A DNA stretch of 64,000 nucleotides from Silvimonas terrae (GCF_014202765.1 NZ_JACHHN010000002.1:186001-250000), one strand, 5' to 3'. Positions 17,867-28,167 are shown, counted from the stretch's first letter. Translations and numbers: made by a program. The notes: generated by a model from the sequence alone, not told the origin.

Positions 17867-18637
17867 TTACCAGAGTTGTTCCACCGCCAGATGGCCAGGC
17901 ACACTGCGGCGGGCGAGCGTAAAGCCACGGTCGCCAAGTAATTTGCGGGTTTCATCGACCATATCCGGGTTGCCGCAAATCATGATGCGTGAGCGTTCGT
18001 GATCCAGCGCAATGCCGGTGTGCGCTTCCAGTCCGCCATTGGACAAAAGGGTGGTAATGCGCTCGCTCAGGGCACCGGGCATTTCTTCGCGGGTGACGAT
18101 GGGCACGTAGTGCAGCTTGTGCGCAAACTCGCTGTAATACTCGTGACTGGCAAAACTGCGGATGGTGTCTTCATACGCCAGTTCGGCCTTTTCGCGCACG
18201 CTCTGTACCAGAATCAACCGGTCATATTCTTCCCAAGCAGAGAAGTCGTAGAGGATGGACAAGAACGGCGCCAGGCCGGTGCCGGTGGCCAGCATCCACA
18301 GATCCTTGCCTTGCTCGAACCGATCCCGCGTCAGAAAACCGTAGGCGGTTTTATCTACATATAAGGTGTCACCCACTTTCAGGCGTGACAACTCGCTGGT
18401 GAATTCGCCACCGGGTACGACAATAGAGAGGAACTCCAGGTGCTCGTCATAATCGGCGGACAGGATGGAGTACGCCCGCCAGACGATCTTGCCGTTCTTT
18501 TCCACACCCAGCCGGGCGAACTGGCCGGGTACAAACTTGAATGCATCGCTGCGCGTGGTGCGCAAAGTGAAAAGGCTGGGCGTCCACGTATGCAGATGCG
18601 TGATCGTCTCTGCCGTATATTTTTCGCTAGCCGTCAT
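17867..18637 (-). CDS. fpr: Ferredoxin/flavodoxin-NADP+ reductase
   Basis: A 256-residue FAD-dependent reductase of the bacterial subclass I type that swaps electrons between NADPH and ferredoxin or flavodoxin. FAD-binding block RAYSILSA (about 54-61), then LATGTGLAPFLSILYD (about 116-131) for NADP binding, and the C-terminal MICGNPDMVDETRKLL are visible. It ends VEQLW with the family's terminal aromatic residue. It leads the fpr-etfB-etfA operon and is divergent from a FinR-like regulator, as in Pseudomonas, where FinR controls fpr. Confidence 0.95.
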   Translation of the reverse strand: MTASEKYTAETITHLHTWTPSLFTLRTTRSDAFKFVPGQFARLGVEKNGKIVWRAYSILSADYDEHLEFLSIVVPGGEFTSELSRLKVGDTLYVDKTAYGFLTRDRFEQGKDLWMLATGTGLAPFLSILYDFSAWEEYDRLILVQSVREKAELAYEDTIRSFASHEYYSEFAHKLHYVPIVTREEMPGALSERITTLLSNGGLEAHTGIALDHERSRIMICGNPDMVDETRKLLGDRGFTLARRSVPGHLAVEQLW

Positions 18638-18679
18638 GGTTTTATATTCCTGCTGGTTATCTAGATTTGCATCTTAAAC

Positions 18680-18696
18680 ACAGGTACAATATCTGT
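18680..18696. promoter_or_regulatory. Palindrome between fpr and the FinR-like gene (candidate operator)
   Basis: ACAGGTACAATATCTGT is an imperfect 17-bp palindrome (ACAG-R-TA half-sites) in the 99-bp divergent spacer. The position suits binding by the LysR-type product of the adjacent gene; this is inferred. The spacer is strongly AT-rich to the right of it (18697-18736). Confidence 0.45.
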
Positions 18697-18736
18697 AAAT
18701 TTGAATTAATAAATAAAATATATCCAAGGTATAGAT

Positions 18737-19684
18737 ATGAGATACACGCTCAGGCAGATGGAAGTCTTTGTCGCGGTGGCACGCTCTGAAAGCGTCTCGC
18801 GGGCCGCAGAAGCATTGTCTTTGTCCCAATCAGCGACCAGTACGGCGCTGGCAGAACTGGAAAAACAATTCGACACCCGCCTGTTTGATCGCTACGGCAA
18901 ACGGCTGCAACTCAATGAACTCAGCCGCCAACTGCTTCCCCGCGCCATTGAACTACTCGATCGGGCTAACGAGATTGAATCCACCCTCGCGGGCGAGTCC
19001 GGTATCGGCCCTTTGCGCATTGGTGCCACGCTGACCATCGGCAACTATCTGGCCACGCTGCTGGTGGGCGAGTTCATGCGGGTGCATCCGGGTAGCCGCG
19101 TCAATATCTCTGTTCACAACACGGCCACGGTTGTACGCGATGTCGCCCACTTTGAACTTGATCTGGGGTTGATTGAGGGAGAAATCCAGCACCCTGACCT
19201 GGATATGTTTCCGTGGGTGGCGGACGAAATGGTCATCTTTGCCGCGCCCGAACATCCGCTCGCCCGCCAAAGCACAGTCACACTGGAAGACGTGCTGGCC
19301 GTGCCCTGGATTATGCGAGAGCCCGGCTCCGGCACGCGGCAGACCTTTGAATATGCCATGCGACATGTACTGGCCCGGCTGGATGTCCGCCTGGAACTGG
19401 AACACACCGAGGCCATCAAGCGCGCGGTGGAATCGGGCCTTGGCATCGGCTGCATTTCACGGCTGACCCTCAAAGAGGCTTTCCGTCGCGGCAGTCTGGT
19501 GCCGCTGGAAGTGCCGGGTCTGGATTTTCGCCGCATGTTCCATTTTGTGCTGCACAAGCAAAAATTCCGTACTGCCGGGATTGAGGCTTTTATCGAACTG
19601 TGCCGGGATGCCGCGCGCGATGTGGAACGCAGTGATGAGATCGTCCTGCGCCGCCCCGACGGCCAACCGGTGGAATACCGCTAG
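18737..19684 (+). CDS. finR: LysR-family regulator, FinR-like
   Basis: A 315-residue LysR protein: helix-turn-helix at residues 1-65 (RQMEVFVAVARSESVSRAAEALSLSQSATSTALAELE split by the usual turn) and an effector domain at about 90-300. The N-terminus MRYTLRQMEVF and its place divergent from fpr match FinR of pseudomonads, which activates fpr under superoxide or sulfite stress. AAGG precedes the start at a good distance. The symbol is given on context and resemblance; the related YeiE/CysB-like group is an alternative. Confidence 0.72.
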   Translation: MRYTLRQMEVFVAVARSESVSRAAEALSLSQSATSTALAELEKQFDTRLFDRYGKRLQLNELSRQLLPRAIELLDRANEIESTLAGESGIGPLRIGATLTIGNYLATLLVGEFMRVHPGSRVNISVHNTATVVRDVAHFELDLGLIEGEIQHPDLDMFPWVADEMVIFAAPEHPLARQSTVTLEDVLAVPWIMREPGSGTRQTFEYAMRHVLARLDVRLELEHTEAIKRAVESGLGIGCISRLTLKEAFRRGSLVPLEVPGLDFRRMFHFVLHKQKFRTAGIEAFIELCRDAARDVERSDEIVLRRPDGQPVEYR

Positions 19685-19774
19685 CCGCCGTGATGGTCTT
19701 TTTGTGGCCTGACCCTTGGTTGTTCTTCTTTACCTTTATCTATTCACTCAATTCAACCTCTATCCAGGTGTTTC

Positions 19775-21424
19775 ATGCAGCGCGATGTAATGGAATATGA
19801 CGTAGTAATCGTTGGTGCCGGTCCGGCCGGCTTGTCGGCGGCCATTCGCTTCAAGCAACTGGCGCAGCAAGCCGGGCAGGATTTCAGCGTATGTGTGCTG
19901 GAAAAAGGCGCGCAAGTGGGCGCGCATCTTTTATCTGGTGCGGTGCTGGACCCTGTGGCGCTCAATGAACTGATCCCCGACTGGCGTGAGCGGGGTGCAC
20001 CCCTCCATACCGCGGTGACGCACGATCGTTTTCTGGTACTGGATGAAGACCTGGCCTGGACTATCCCGGATGTCATGATTCCGCGGCTGATGCGTAATCA
20101 TGGTAACTACATCATCAGTCTGGGGGAGTTTGGTAGCTGGCTGGCCGGGCAAGCCGAAGCGCTGGGTGTCGAAATCTACCCCGGCTTTGCGGTGGCAGAT
20201 GCGGTGTATGCCGAAGATGGCTCGGTCAAGGGTGTGCTGTGTGGCGATATGGGCATTGGTAAGGACGGCAAGCCCAAGGCCGACTTTACGCCGGGGATTG
20301 AAATCCATGCGCGTTACACCCTGGTCGCGGAGGGCGCGCGGGGCTCGCTCACCCAGGTGCTTGAGCGTCAATTCAAACTGCGGGACAACACACAGGTACA
20401 AAAATTCGGCCTGGGGATCAAGGAGTTGTGGCGCGTTCCCAAAGACCGGCACGAAGCCGGGCTGGTATTGCATACGCTGGGGTGGCCGCTGGGCGGGCGC
20501 GCGGGCGGTGGGGCGTTTATCTATCACATGGGCGAAGATCTGATATCGCTCGGCCTGGTGACCCATCTGGACTACGCCAATCCGTCCTTGTCCCCGTATG
20601 AAGAGTTCCAGCGTTTGAAACGACACCCGGCCATTGCCGCCATGCTGCAAGGCGGGGAACGTATCGGCTATGGTGCGCGGGCCATTACGGAAGGCGGCTG
20701 GCAATCCTTGCCGGAACTGGCGTTCCCCGGCGGGCTGTTGCTGGGCTGTGCGGCGGGTATGGTCAACGTGCCGCGTATCAAGGGCAATCACAATGCCATG
20801 AAGAGTGGCATGCTGGGGGCAGAGGCCGCGTTTGACGCTTTGGTGGCTGGCCGTGCCCACGATACCTTGACAACTTACGCCGATGCCGTGGCGCAAAGCT
20901 GGATCGGGCGCGAGTTGCGCCAGGTCCGCAATATCAAACCGGCGCTGTCGCGTTTTGGCGGGTTGTTGGGCACGCTCTACGCCGGTGCTGAACTGTGGCT
21001 GGATCAACTGGGCTTGACCGTGCCGTGGACGCTCAAACACACCAAAGCAGACTACGCGACCCTCAAGAGTGCACGGGAAATGCCGAAATTGGTGTATCCG
21101 CTGCCCGATGGGGTGTTGACATTTGACAAGGCATCCTCTTTGCAACTGTCCAACACCTGGCATGAGGCCGATCAACCGCCACACCTTGCTTTGGCGCATC
21201 CGGAGGAGCATATCAGTGTGAATCTGGCTGTCTATGGTTCGCCTGAATCACACTATTGTCCGGCGGGTGTGTACGAGATCGTGCAGCGGCAGGGGCAGCC
21301 TGCATTGCAGATCAACGCGCAAAACTGCCTGCACTGCAAAACCTGTGATATCAAGGATCCGTCCAGAAATATCACCTGGCTGGTGCCCGAAGGGGGCGGC
21401 GGGCCGGGTTACCAGGGGATGTAG
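19775..21424 (+). CDS. Electron transfer flavoprotein:ubiquinone oxidoreductase
   Basis: This membrane-associated flavoprotein passes electrons from ETF to ubiquinone. The 549-residue protein has the N-terminal dinucleotide-binding motif VIVGAGPAGLSAAIRF (about 10-25), a membrane-binding and ubiquinone region in the middle (GGAFIYHMGEDLISLGLV, about 245-265; GAAGMVNVPRIKGNHNAMKSG-like block near 325-345), and a C-terminal [4Fe-4S] domain with cysteines in HYCPAGVYE and NCLHCKTCD (about 494-523). ATG at 19775 gives the family N-terminus; ATG at 19790 is possible. Together with etfBA just across finR it completes the route from dehydrogenases to quinone. Confidence 0.95.
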   Translation: MQRDVMEYDVVIVGAGPAGLSAAIRFKQLAQQAGQDFSVCVLEKGAQVGAHLLSGAVLDPVALNELIPDWRERGAPLHTAVTHDRFLVLDEDLAWTIPDVMIPRLMRNHGNYIISLGEFGSWLAGQAEALGVEIYPGFAVADAVYAEDGSVKGVLCGDMGIGKDGKPKADFTPGIEIHARYTLVAEGARGSLTQVLERQFKLRDNTQVQKFGLGIKELWRVPKDRHEAGLVLHTLGWPLGGRAGGGAFIYHMGEDLISLGLVTHLDYANPSLSPYEEFQRLKRHPAIAAMLQGGERIGYGARAITEGGWQSLPELAFPGGLLLGCAAGMVNVPRIKGNHNAMKSGMLGAEAAFDALVAGRAHDTLTTYADAVAQSWIGRELRQVRNIKPALSRFGGLLGTLYAGAELWLDQLGLTVPWTLKHTKADYATLKSAREMPKLVYPLPDGVLTFDKASSLQLSNTWHEADQPPHLALAHPEEHISVNLAVYGSPESHYCPAGVYEIVQRQGQPALQINAQNCLHCKTCDIKDPSRNITWLVPEGGGGPGYQGM

Positions 21425-21611
21425 CTGTAAGACTGGTCGACGGAAAAGTGTTTGTTTTTGGCTGCGTATACGGTGTTCTGCTGATCAGTTTGTCTTGTTC
21501 TATGGTTTAATGGGTTTACAAAAAATTAAAAACTTTCTTACATCGTAAGAATTTGGATGGTTGCGGGTGCAAACGTAATGCAATGGTTTGTACCGGCGCA
21601 GGGCGTCGTTT

Positions 21612-24074
21612 ATGCTCCGCAACAGTCATTGGACTCTCAGAACGAAGCCCCACACAGTGATGCAACAACTGCTCGCGCGGCTGCGCGTTTTTTCCCGGGA
21701 AAACCGGCTGGCTCTGCGACTGGTCGTCGCCGTGATGGTGACGAGCGTGCTGGTCGCTGCATCGCTGGCGTTTTTCCTGGCGCGCCAGGAATACCAGCGC
21801 AGCCTCTCCCAGATCCGCTCTGACCTGGAAACCCTCTCGCGCAGCGTTCGGCCACAACTGGCGGTCAATCTGTGGCTGGTCAACACCGAAGCGGTGCGCA
21901 CCCAGCTCAACTCTTTGCTGCAAACCAAAGTGGTGGGCTACGCCGAGCTGGTGGAAACCGACGGTTCGCGCTATCAAGCCGGCGAATTGCCGTCTGACCA
22001 GCGCTCTGTGGTCAGCATGACTTTCCCGGTGGAATACCTGCATCCGCTGACCAATAAATCCGTGCGTCTGGGGCAGTTGACGCTGGTCAACACCCTTGAC
22101 GGCCTTGAATCTGAAATCACGGATCAACTCAAACGCATTCTGCTCTTGCTGGTCACCGGCATGGGTGCGGCGGCGCTGGCATTTATATGGTTATATCACC
22201 GCTTGATTGCCCGGCATCTGCGTTATATCGCGGACTACACCCGTCACTTCAATTACGAACGCCTGTCCGCACCCCTGGTGCTGGCCCGGCCGCCCGGTAC
22301 GGCCGACGAACTGCAAACGCTGACGGATGCCTTTAATGCCATGCGGCGCAACCTGTTGCAGGGCCTGAACGAGCGTGACACGGCCCAGCATGAGTTGCTG
22401 CGTGAAAAAGAACTGGCCGAAGCCACCTTGAGTTCGGTTGCGGACGCCATTGTTACGACCACCGCTGACGGCAAGGTCAAGCTGTTGAACCCGGCGGCAG
22501 AAACACTGACAGGGTGGCCCTTTGCCGAAGCCTCTGGCCGGCCGATTACCGATATTGTCATGACCGTGGATGAAGCCAGCGGCACACGTCTGTCCCGCTT
22601 GCTGGCCGAAGCGCTGGAAGGCGGCCATGCCGCCACGCGTGAAGTCGCCACGCTGGTGAACCGTCTGGGCCAGCGTTACCGGGTAGAGATGGCCATTGCT
22701 GCTGTGCCGGATGAACACGGTATTGGCCTTGTGGTGGCACTGCACGATATCAGCGAGGCGGAAGCCCTGACCGAGCGCCTGGCTTATCAGGCCACGCATG
22801 ATGAACTGACCGGGCTGACCAACCGCCGTGGCTTTATGGGCTCATTGGTACAAGCCAGCGAAACCGTGCGCGAGAGCGGCAGACCCTGCGTCTTGATGCA
22901 GCTTGACCTGGACCAGTTCAAGCTGGTCAATGACACCTGTGGTCACCTGGCTGGTGACGAGTTGCTGCGGCAACTGGCGCGCCAATTGCTGGAAATTGTC
23001 CCGATCGGGGTGCAAGTGGGGCGCTTGGGGGGCGATGAGTTTGGCTTCCTGATGCACGACGCCACCACCGAACAAGCCCAGCAACTGGCCGACCGTATTT
23101 TGCAAGCGCTTGAACAGTACCGTTTTGTCTGGCAAGACCGCCCGTTTACCGTCACTGGCAGTATGGGGCTGGTGATCATGGATACCGAGGCGCGCAATCT
23201 GCAAGAAGTGATCAGCCGGGCAGACGTGGCCTGTTTTGCTGCCAAGGAAGCGGGGCGTAACCGCCTCTCCTGGTATCGCGGTGGTGAAGTGAATCTGGAG
23301 CAGCGCCACAACGAACTGCAATTGCTGGCCACCTTGCGGCAGGCCGCTGAACTGAACTGGTTCCAGTTGTATTTCCAGCCCATTGTCTCCTCGGTCGATG
23401 CGGATGAATTGCACTATGAAGTGCTGCTGCGACTGGTGGGAGAGAACAGCAAAGTGATCTCGCCGGGGGCGTTTATTCCGGCCGCCGAACGCTATGACTT
23501 GATGGCGACCATTGATCGCTGGGTGGTGTCGCACGCCATCAGTTTCCTCGCGGCTCAGGAACGCTCGGGTCGGCCCATGCCGATGTTGTCGGTCAATTTG
23601 TCCGGCAAATCGCTCAATCGCCAGACGCTGGCCTTTGTACTGGAGCGGCTGGATGAATCCAGTGTGCCGCCAGAAAACCTGTGTTTCGAAATCACCGAAA
23701 CCAGCGCCATTGCCAACATCAAAGAATCCACCCTGTTTATTGAGGCGCTGCGCACGCGCGGCTGTCGCTTTGCGCTGGATGACTTTGGCAGCGGCTTCTC
23801 TTCATTCACTTACCTGAAAACACTACCGGTCGATTACCTCAAAATCGACGGCAGCCTGGTGCGTGACATCGTGGAAGACCATGTCAGCCTGCAAATGGTG
23901 ATTGCGGTGAACCACATCGCCCACGCCATGGGACGCCAGACCATTGCGGAATACGTCGAATCTGCCGCGATTGCCGACAAGCTACGCGAGATTGGCGTCG
24001 ACTATTTGCAGGGATACCACATTGGTATTCCCTCGCCCAATATGGTGCTGGAGCCCGCCAGATATAGCGCCTGA
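21612..24074 (+). CDS. Membrane GGDEF-EAL c-di-GMP enzyme with periplasmic sensor, HAMP and PAS
   Basis: The 820-residue protein has a first membrane helix (about 33-57), a periplasmic sensor of about 115 residues that resembles CHASE8/9-type domains (LAVNLWLVNTEAVRTQLNSL), a second helix (about 175-195), HAMP, PAS (about 275-385), GGDEF (about 395-552) and EAL (about 565-812). The cyclase motif RLGGDEF is intact and no RxxD I-site precedes it. In the phosphodiesterase part the EAL motif reads EVL, but LDDFGSG, KIDGSLV and the later Glu of TIAEYVES are kept, so activity is still possible. ATG at 21612 has AGGG 9 nt upstream; a TTG at 21588 is also in frame. Confidence 0.88.
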   Translation: MLRNSHWTLRTKPHTVMQQLLARLRVFSRENRLALRLVVAVMVTSVLVAASLAFFLARQEYQRSLSQIRSDLETLSRSVRPQLAVNLWLVNTEAVRTQLNSLLQTKVVGYAELVETDGSRYQAGELPSDQRSVVSMTFPVEYLHPLTNKSVRLGQLTLVNTLDGLESEITDQLKRILLLLVTGMGAAALAFIWLYHRLIARHLRYIADYTRHFNYERLSAPLVLARPPGTADELQTLTDAFNAMRRNLLQGLNERDTAQHELLREKELAEATLSSVADAIVTTTADGKVKLLNPAAETLTGWPFAEASGRPITDIVMTVDEASGTRLSRLLAEALEGGHAATREVATLVNRLGQRYRVEMAIAAVPDEHGIGLVVALHDISEAEALTERLAYQATHDELTGLTNRRGFMGSLVQASETVRESGRPCVLMQLDLDQFKLVNDTCGHLAGDELLRQLARQLLEIVPIGVQVGRLGGDEFGFLMHDATTEQAQQLADRILQALEQYRFVWQDRPFTVTGSMGLVIMDTEARNLQEVISRADVACFAAKEAGRNRLSWYRGGEVNLEQRHNELQLLATLRQAAELNWFQLYFQPIVSSVDADELHYEVLLRLVGENSKVISPGAFIPAAERYDLMATIDRWVVSHAISFLAAQERSGRPMPMLSVNLSGKSLNRQTLAFVLERLDESSVPPENLCFEITETSAIANIKESTLFIEALRTRGCRFALDDFGSGFSSFTYLKTLPVDYLKIDGSLVRDIVEDHVSLQMVIAVNHIAHAMGRQTIAEYVESAAIADKLREIGVDYLQGYHIGIPSPNMVLEPARYSA

Positions 24075-24124
24075 GTGGTCCCGATGGGTATGTAAGTATT
24101 CTTCCCGATTGGTGAAACAACTCG

Positions 24125-24158
24125 CCCGCCGCACAGTGTGCCGGGCGGGTTTGTTTTT
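24125..24158 (+). terminator. Terminator of the GGDEF-EAL gene
   Basis: CCCGCC-GCAC pairs with GTGC-(CG bulge)-GGCGGG and is followed by TTTGTTTTT. It separates the GGDEF-EAL gene from the chemoreceptor gene. Confidence 0.75.
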
Positions 24159-24255
24159 ATGAGAAGGGCAATGACGCGGGGGCGCGTCACGCCATGCTCA
24201 GTCGATATAAATAACAGCAACAGATAAAGCTATAAGCGGTTCTTGGGAGGTACAA

Positions 24256-26586
24256 ATGACGATGCGCATGCGCTTGATGCTGCCGGTGATGCTGGTGGCG
24301 CTATTGGGTTTTGGCGTTACGCTGGGATATGTGTTGTTTGGGCAGGGCCTGGCGCTGGACGGGCTGGCTTATACATTCGCCGCATTCAGTTTGCTGGCTT
24401 TGGCTGGTGTGGTCTGGTTTGCCGCCGGCTTTGCGCTGCAGCCCATCAATACCTTGCAACGCAGCTTGCAGGATATGGTCGGTGGCAAAGCAGGTTTGTC
24501 GGTCCGCTTTGCAGAAGAGGGCGAACTGGCGGAGCTGACGCGCCCGTTGAATCAGTTTGTGAGCACACAGCAATCCGTGCTGCGTGAAATCCAGCGGGAA
24601 ATGGAAGCGCTGGCCCTGAGCCTGCACGAACTCACCGCCGTAACCACACAAATTTCCAACGATACGCGCGTACAGTCTGATCACGCGTCGGCCTCTGCGG
24701 CCACCGTGGGACAGATTACGCAGAGTATCTCCAGCATTGCCTTGCGTGCGCGGGACGTGGATGAAGCCGTGCTGGATACCCAGTCGATCTCCAGCGAAAG
24801 CGCGCAAGCGGTGATGGGCGTCTCCAGTGAGGTGGCTGAGGTGGCAACCGCCATGCAGTCGCTAGGCACTGCCATGGATAACCTCAGCCAGCGCGCCCGC
24901 GAAATCAGCGGCATTGTGGTGGTGATCAAGGAAATTGCGGATCAGACCAATCTGTTGGCCCTGAATGCCGCCATTGAAGCGGCCCGAGCCGGCGAGCAAG
25001 GGCGTGGTTTTGCGGTGGTGGCCGATGAAGTCCGCAAACTGGCCGAGCGCAGTTCTTCTGCCACCGTGGATATCGCCCGGCGGATTGATCTGGTGAACGC
25101 GGAGACCAATGCCGTGTTGTCCGACATGACCCGAACCTCAACCGGCGTCGCACAAAGCGTGGACAAGGCGGAACACGCGCGCAAGCACATGCTGGCTATT
25201 TCTGGGCGCATGGACGAAGTAGCCCAGGTCGTGCGGCAGATTGCCGATGCCACGGCCGAACAATCTTCCGCCACCGAATCCATGGCGCGTTCCACAGAGC
25301 GGGCCAGCGGGATGACCCGGGCAACGGATTCGGCGCTGCATCAGGCCCGCCAGACCTTGCAAAGCGTGGATGAGCGCGCCAAAACGCTCTTGAGCGCAGT
25401 CGGCAAGTTTCATCTGGCGGACGTGGAAGTGCTGCACTGGTGGTTGTCACGCAGTGAAGCGCGCGCCGTGTTTGAACTGAAAACCCGCCTGAACGCACAG
25501 GGCCATCACTGGATGGATACCCGCACCAGTGGCGGCGACCCGATGGCGGCGCTCAATTCCCGCGTGCAATCGGGTAATGCGCCGACCGCCGCCGCCAACC
25601 GCATCATCAATATTGGCAAGTGGTCCAAAATGGGTGTGCTGGCCGATCTGAACGAGATCGCCCAGCGGCAGCGCTGGTCCAGCGTGCTGCCGGCCGTGCT
25701 GGATAAAATGATCCAGGTAGATGGCAAGTATGTCGCCGTGCCGCTGGGTGCGGCGCGCGTGAATACCCTGTGGGTGAACCTGCCGCTGATTCGTCAGGTG
25801 AATGGCCAGCAGCCGCGCACATGGGATGATTTCTTTGCGCTGTGCGACAAACTCAAGGCGGCGGGTATTACACCGCTGGCGGTGGGTGAGCAAGACTGGC
25901 AGATCGCCACCATGCTCGAAACCATCATCCTCGCTGAGGGAGCCGAGTTTCACCGCAACTGCTTTGTGAAGCTGGATGCTGGCGTGTTGGGTGGCGCGGG
26001 CATGGCGCGGGCGCTGGAGCGTTTCCGCCGCCTTAAGCCCTATTGCACGGAAGACGCGGCCGGGCGGGACTGGAACCTGGCGACGGTGGACGTCATCAAC
26101 GGGCGTGCTGCCATGCAGATCATGGGCGACTGGGCCAAACCGGAGTTCATGCAGGCCGGTAAAGCGCAGGGCAAAGACTACATGGGTTGGGCTGCACCGG
26201 CGGCGGCGGGAGAATTCAGTTTTGCCTGCGACTCGCTCATCATGTTCAAGCAAAAAGATACGGACATGCAGGTGGCACAGCGTGATCTGGTCGAAATGCT
26301 GATGGGCCAGGAAGGCCAGGAAGCGTTCAACTTCTTCAAGGGCAATGTACCCGCGCGATCTGATACCCCCATGAGCCGCTACGACGGGTACTCTCAGGAA
26401 ACGGCGCGTTCTTTTGCACAGGCCGCCAACGCCAATGTATTGGTGCCGTCTTGGGCGCACAGCCAATGTTTGCCGGAAGAAGTGCGGGGCGCCATTTTCG
26501 AGATTACCCTGAAGTTCTGGCGCAACGGCAATATGAGCGCGAGCGATGCCGCGCGCATGATGGGTGAAGCCGCCCGGCGTGGTTGA
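24256..26586 (+). CDS. Methyl-accepting chemotaxis protein fused to a C-terminal sugar-type solute-binding-protein domain
   Basis: A 776-residue fusion. Two membrane helices (about 6-27 and 36-58) are joined by only some 8-10 residues, so there is no periplasmic sensor. A HAMP-like segment (about 58-108) and an MCP signalling domain (about 110-385) follow; its hairpin tip at about 226-266 has [20 protein letters not shown] and [18 protein letters not shown]. From about residue 388 to the end there is a whole solute-binding-protein domain of the glucose/mannose-binding (GtsA-like) family, starting [13 protein letters not shown] and containing [19 protein letters not shown] and MGDWAKPEF. It has no signal peptide or membrane helix before it, so it should lie in the cytoplasm. 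GGGAGG precedes the start. The ligand, by family, is a sugar, but this is untested. The coding frame is continuous across the junction. Confidence 0.9.
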   Translation: MTMRMRLMLPVMLVALLGFGVTLGYVLFGQGLALDGLAYTFAAFSLLALAGVVWFAAGFALQPINTLQRSLQDMVGGKAGLSVRFAEEGELAELTRPLNQFVSTQQSVLREIQREMEALALSLHELTAVTTQISNDTRVQSDHASASAATVGQITQSISSIALRARDVDEAVLDTQSISSESAQAVMGVSSEVAEVATAMQSLGTAMDNLSQRAREISGIVVVIKEIADQTNLLALNAAIEAARAGEQGRGFAVVADEVRKLAERSSSATVDIARRIDLVNAETNAVLSDMTRTSTGVAQSVDKAEHARKHMLAISGRMDEVAQVVRQIADATAEQSSATESMARSTERASGMTRATDSALHQARQTLQSVDERAKTLLSAVGKFHLADVEVLHWWLSRSEARAVFELKTRLNAQGHHWMDTRTSGGDPMAALNSRVQSGNAPTAAANRIINIGKWSKMGVLADLNEIAQRQRWSSVLPAVLDKMIQVDGKYVAVPLGAARVNTLWVNLPLIRQVNGQQPRTWDDFFALCDKLKAAGITPLAVGEQDWQIATMLETIILAEGAEFHRNCFVKLDAGVLGGAGMARALERFRRLKPYCTEDAAGRDWNLATVDVINGRAAMQIMGDWAKPEFMQAGKAQGKDYMGWAAPAAAGEFSFACDSLIMFKQKDTDMQVAQRDLVEMLMGQEGQEAFNFFKGNVPARSDTPMSRYDGYSQETARSFAQAANANVLVPSWAHSQCLPEEVRGAIFEITLKFWRNGNMSASDAARMMGEAARRG

Positions 26587-26642
26587 TGGGTGAGGGTGGG
26601 TTGGTCCTGCCGCAGCAAATAGAGCCAGTTCACCCGGTACCA

Positions 26643-26680
26643 CCAACAAAAAGCCCCGCAATTGCGGGGCTTTTTGTTGG
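26643..26680. terminator. Bidirectional terminator between the chemoreceptor gene and guaB
   Basis: A 38-bp perfect palindrome whose left arm is CCAACAAAAAGCCCCGCAA, with T tracts on both strands. It serves the two convergent genes. Confidence 0.93.
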
Positions 26681-26700
26681 TCAACCATCAATATGGAGGA

Positions 26701-28167
26701 TTACTCCACGCGATAGTTCGGTGCTTCCTTGGTGATCTGCACATCATGCACGTGCGATTCACGAATACCGGCAGAAGTGATCTGCACGAACTCGGCTTTC
26801 TCGTGCATCTGGGCAATGGTCGCGCAACCCAGATAACCCATGGAAGAACGCAGACCGCCCACCAGTTGGTGAACAATTGCCGTTACCGGGCCCTTGTACG
26901 GGACACGGCCTTCAATGCCTTCCGGCACCAGTTTGTCGGCGTTGGCGGTGTTTTCTTCCTGGAAGTAACGGTCGCTGGAGCCTTGCTGCATGGCACCCAG
27001 GGAACCCATGCCACGATAGCTCTTGTAAGAACGACCCTGGTACAGTTCAACTTCACCCGGTGCTTCTTCGGTACCTGCCAGCAGGCCACCCAGCATGACG
27101 GTGTGGGCACCGGCAGCAATAGCCTTGGCGATATCACCAGAGAAGCGGATGCCGCCGTCAGCGACCAACGGCACGCCTGTGCCAGCCAGTGCGTCAGCAA
27201 CGTTGGCGACTGCGGAAATTTGCGGCACACCTACGCCGGCCACGATCCGCGTGGTGCAGATAGAACCCGGGCCGATGCCTACCTTGACGGCATCAGCACC
27301 CGCATCAACCAGTGCACGGGCGGCAGCGGCAGTGGCGATATTGCCGCCAATCACCTGAACATTCGGGAAATTGCGTTTAACCCAGTTCACGCGGTTCAGC
27401 ACCCCGGCGCTATGACCGTGGGCGGTGTCGACCACAATGACGTCCACACCGGCTTCGGCCAGCAGGGCCACGCGTTCTTCCGTGCCATCACCCGTACCCA
27501 CCGCTGCACCAACGCGCAGACGGCCCAGCTCATCTTTGGAGGCCAGCGGATGTTCGCTGGTCTTGATGATGTCTTTCACGGTGATCAGGCCACGCAGCTG
27601 GAAGCTGTCATTCACCACCAGCACACGCTCCAGCTTGTGGTCATGCATCAGGTGGCGGGCTTCATCGATCGATGCGCCTTCACGCACGATCACCAGCTTG
27701 TCTTTTTGCGTCATGACGCTGGAGACGGGCACATCAAGACGGGTTTCAAAACGCAGATCGCGGTTGGTGATGATGCCAACCAGCTGGCCTTTGGCATCAA
27801 TGACCGGGAAACCGGAAATACGATGTTGTCGGGACAGATTCAGTACATCGCGCACCAGCATGTCAGGCGACACGACCAGCGGGTCTTTCACCACGCCGGA
27901 TTCATACCGTTTGACTTTGGAAACTTCAGCCGCTTGCAGCTTGGCAGACATGTTTTTGTGAACGATACCAATGCCGCCTTCCTGAGCGATGGCAATCGCC
28001 AGAGGGGCTTCGGTCACGGTATCCATGGCTGCGGAGATCAGCGGCAGGTTGAGCCGGATGTCACGAGTAAACTGGGTACCAAGGCTAACGTCGCGAGGGA
28101 GGACGTCAGAATGGGCCGGGACGAGCAGAACGTCGTCGAAGGTCAGGGCTTGCTGCACGATGCGCAT
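26701..28167 (-). CDS. guaB: Inosine-5'-monophosphate dehydrogenase
   Basis: IMPDH oxidises IMP to XMP, the committed step to GMP. The 488-residue protein has the usual length: a TIM barrel interrupted by two CBS domains (about 95-205), the catalytic loop [13 protein letters not shown] with its cysteine near residue 305, the phosphate-binding [14 protein letters not shown] and the [10 protein letters not shown] flap region. AAAGGA precedes the start. No guaA follows; a terminator closes the gene 20 nt after the stop. A continuous frame lies antisense to it over the whole length and is a shadow. Confidence 0.98.
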   Translation of the reverse strand: MRIVQQALTFDDVLLVPAHSDVLPRDVSLGTQFTRDIRLNLPLISAAMDTVTEAPLAIAIAQEGGIGIVHKNMSAKLQAAEVSKVKRYESGVVKDPLVVSPDMLVRDVLNLSRQHRISGFPVIDAKGQLVGIITNRDLRFETRLDVPVSSVMTQKDKLVIVREGASIDEARHLMHDHKLERVLVVNDSFQLRGLITVKDIIKTSEHPLASKDELGRLRVGAAVGTGDGTEERVALLAEAGVDVIVVDTAHGHSAGVLNRVNWVKRNFPNVQVIGGNIATAAAARALVDAGADAVKVGIGPGSICTTRIVAGVGVPQISAVANVADALAGTGVPLVADGGIRFSGDIAKAIAAGAHTVMLGGLLAGTEEAPGEVELYQGRSYKSYRGMGSLGAMQQGSSDRYFQEENTANADKLVPEGIEGRVPYKGPVTAIVHQLVGGLRSSMGYLGCATIAQMHEKAEFVQITSAGIRESHVHDVQITKEAPNYRVE

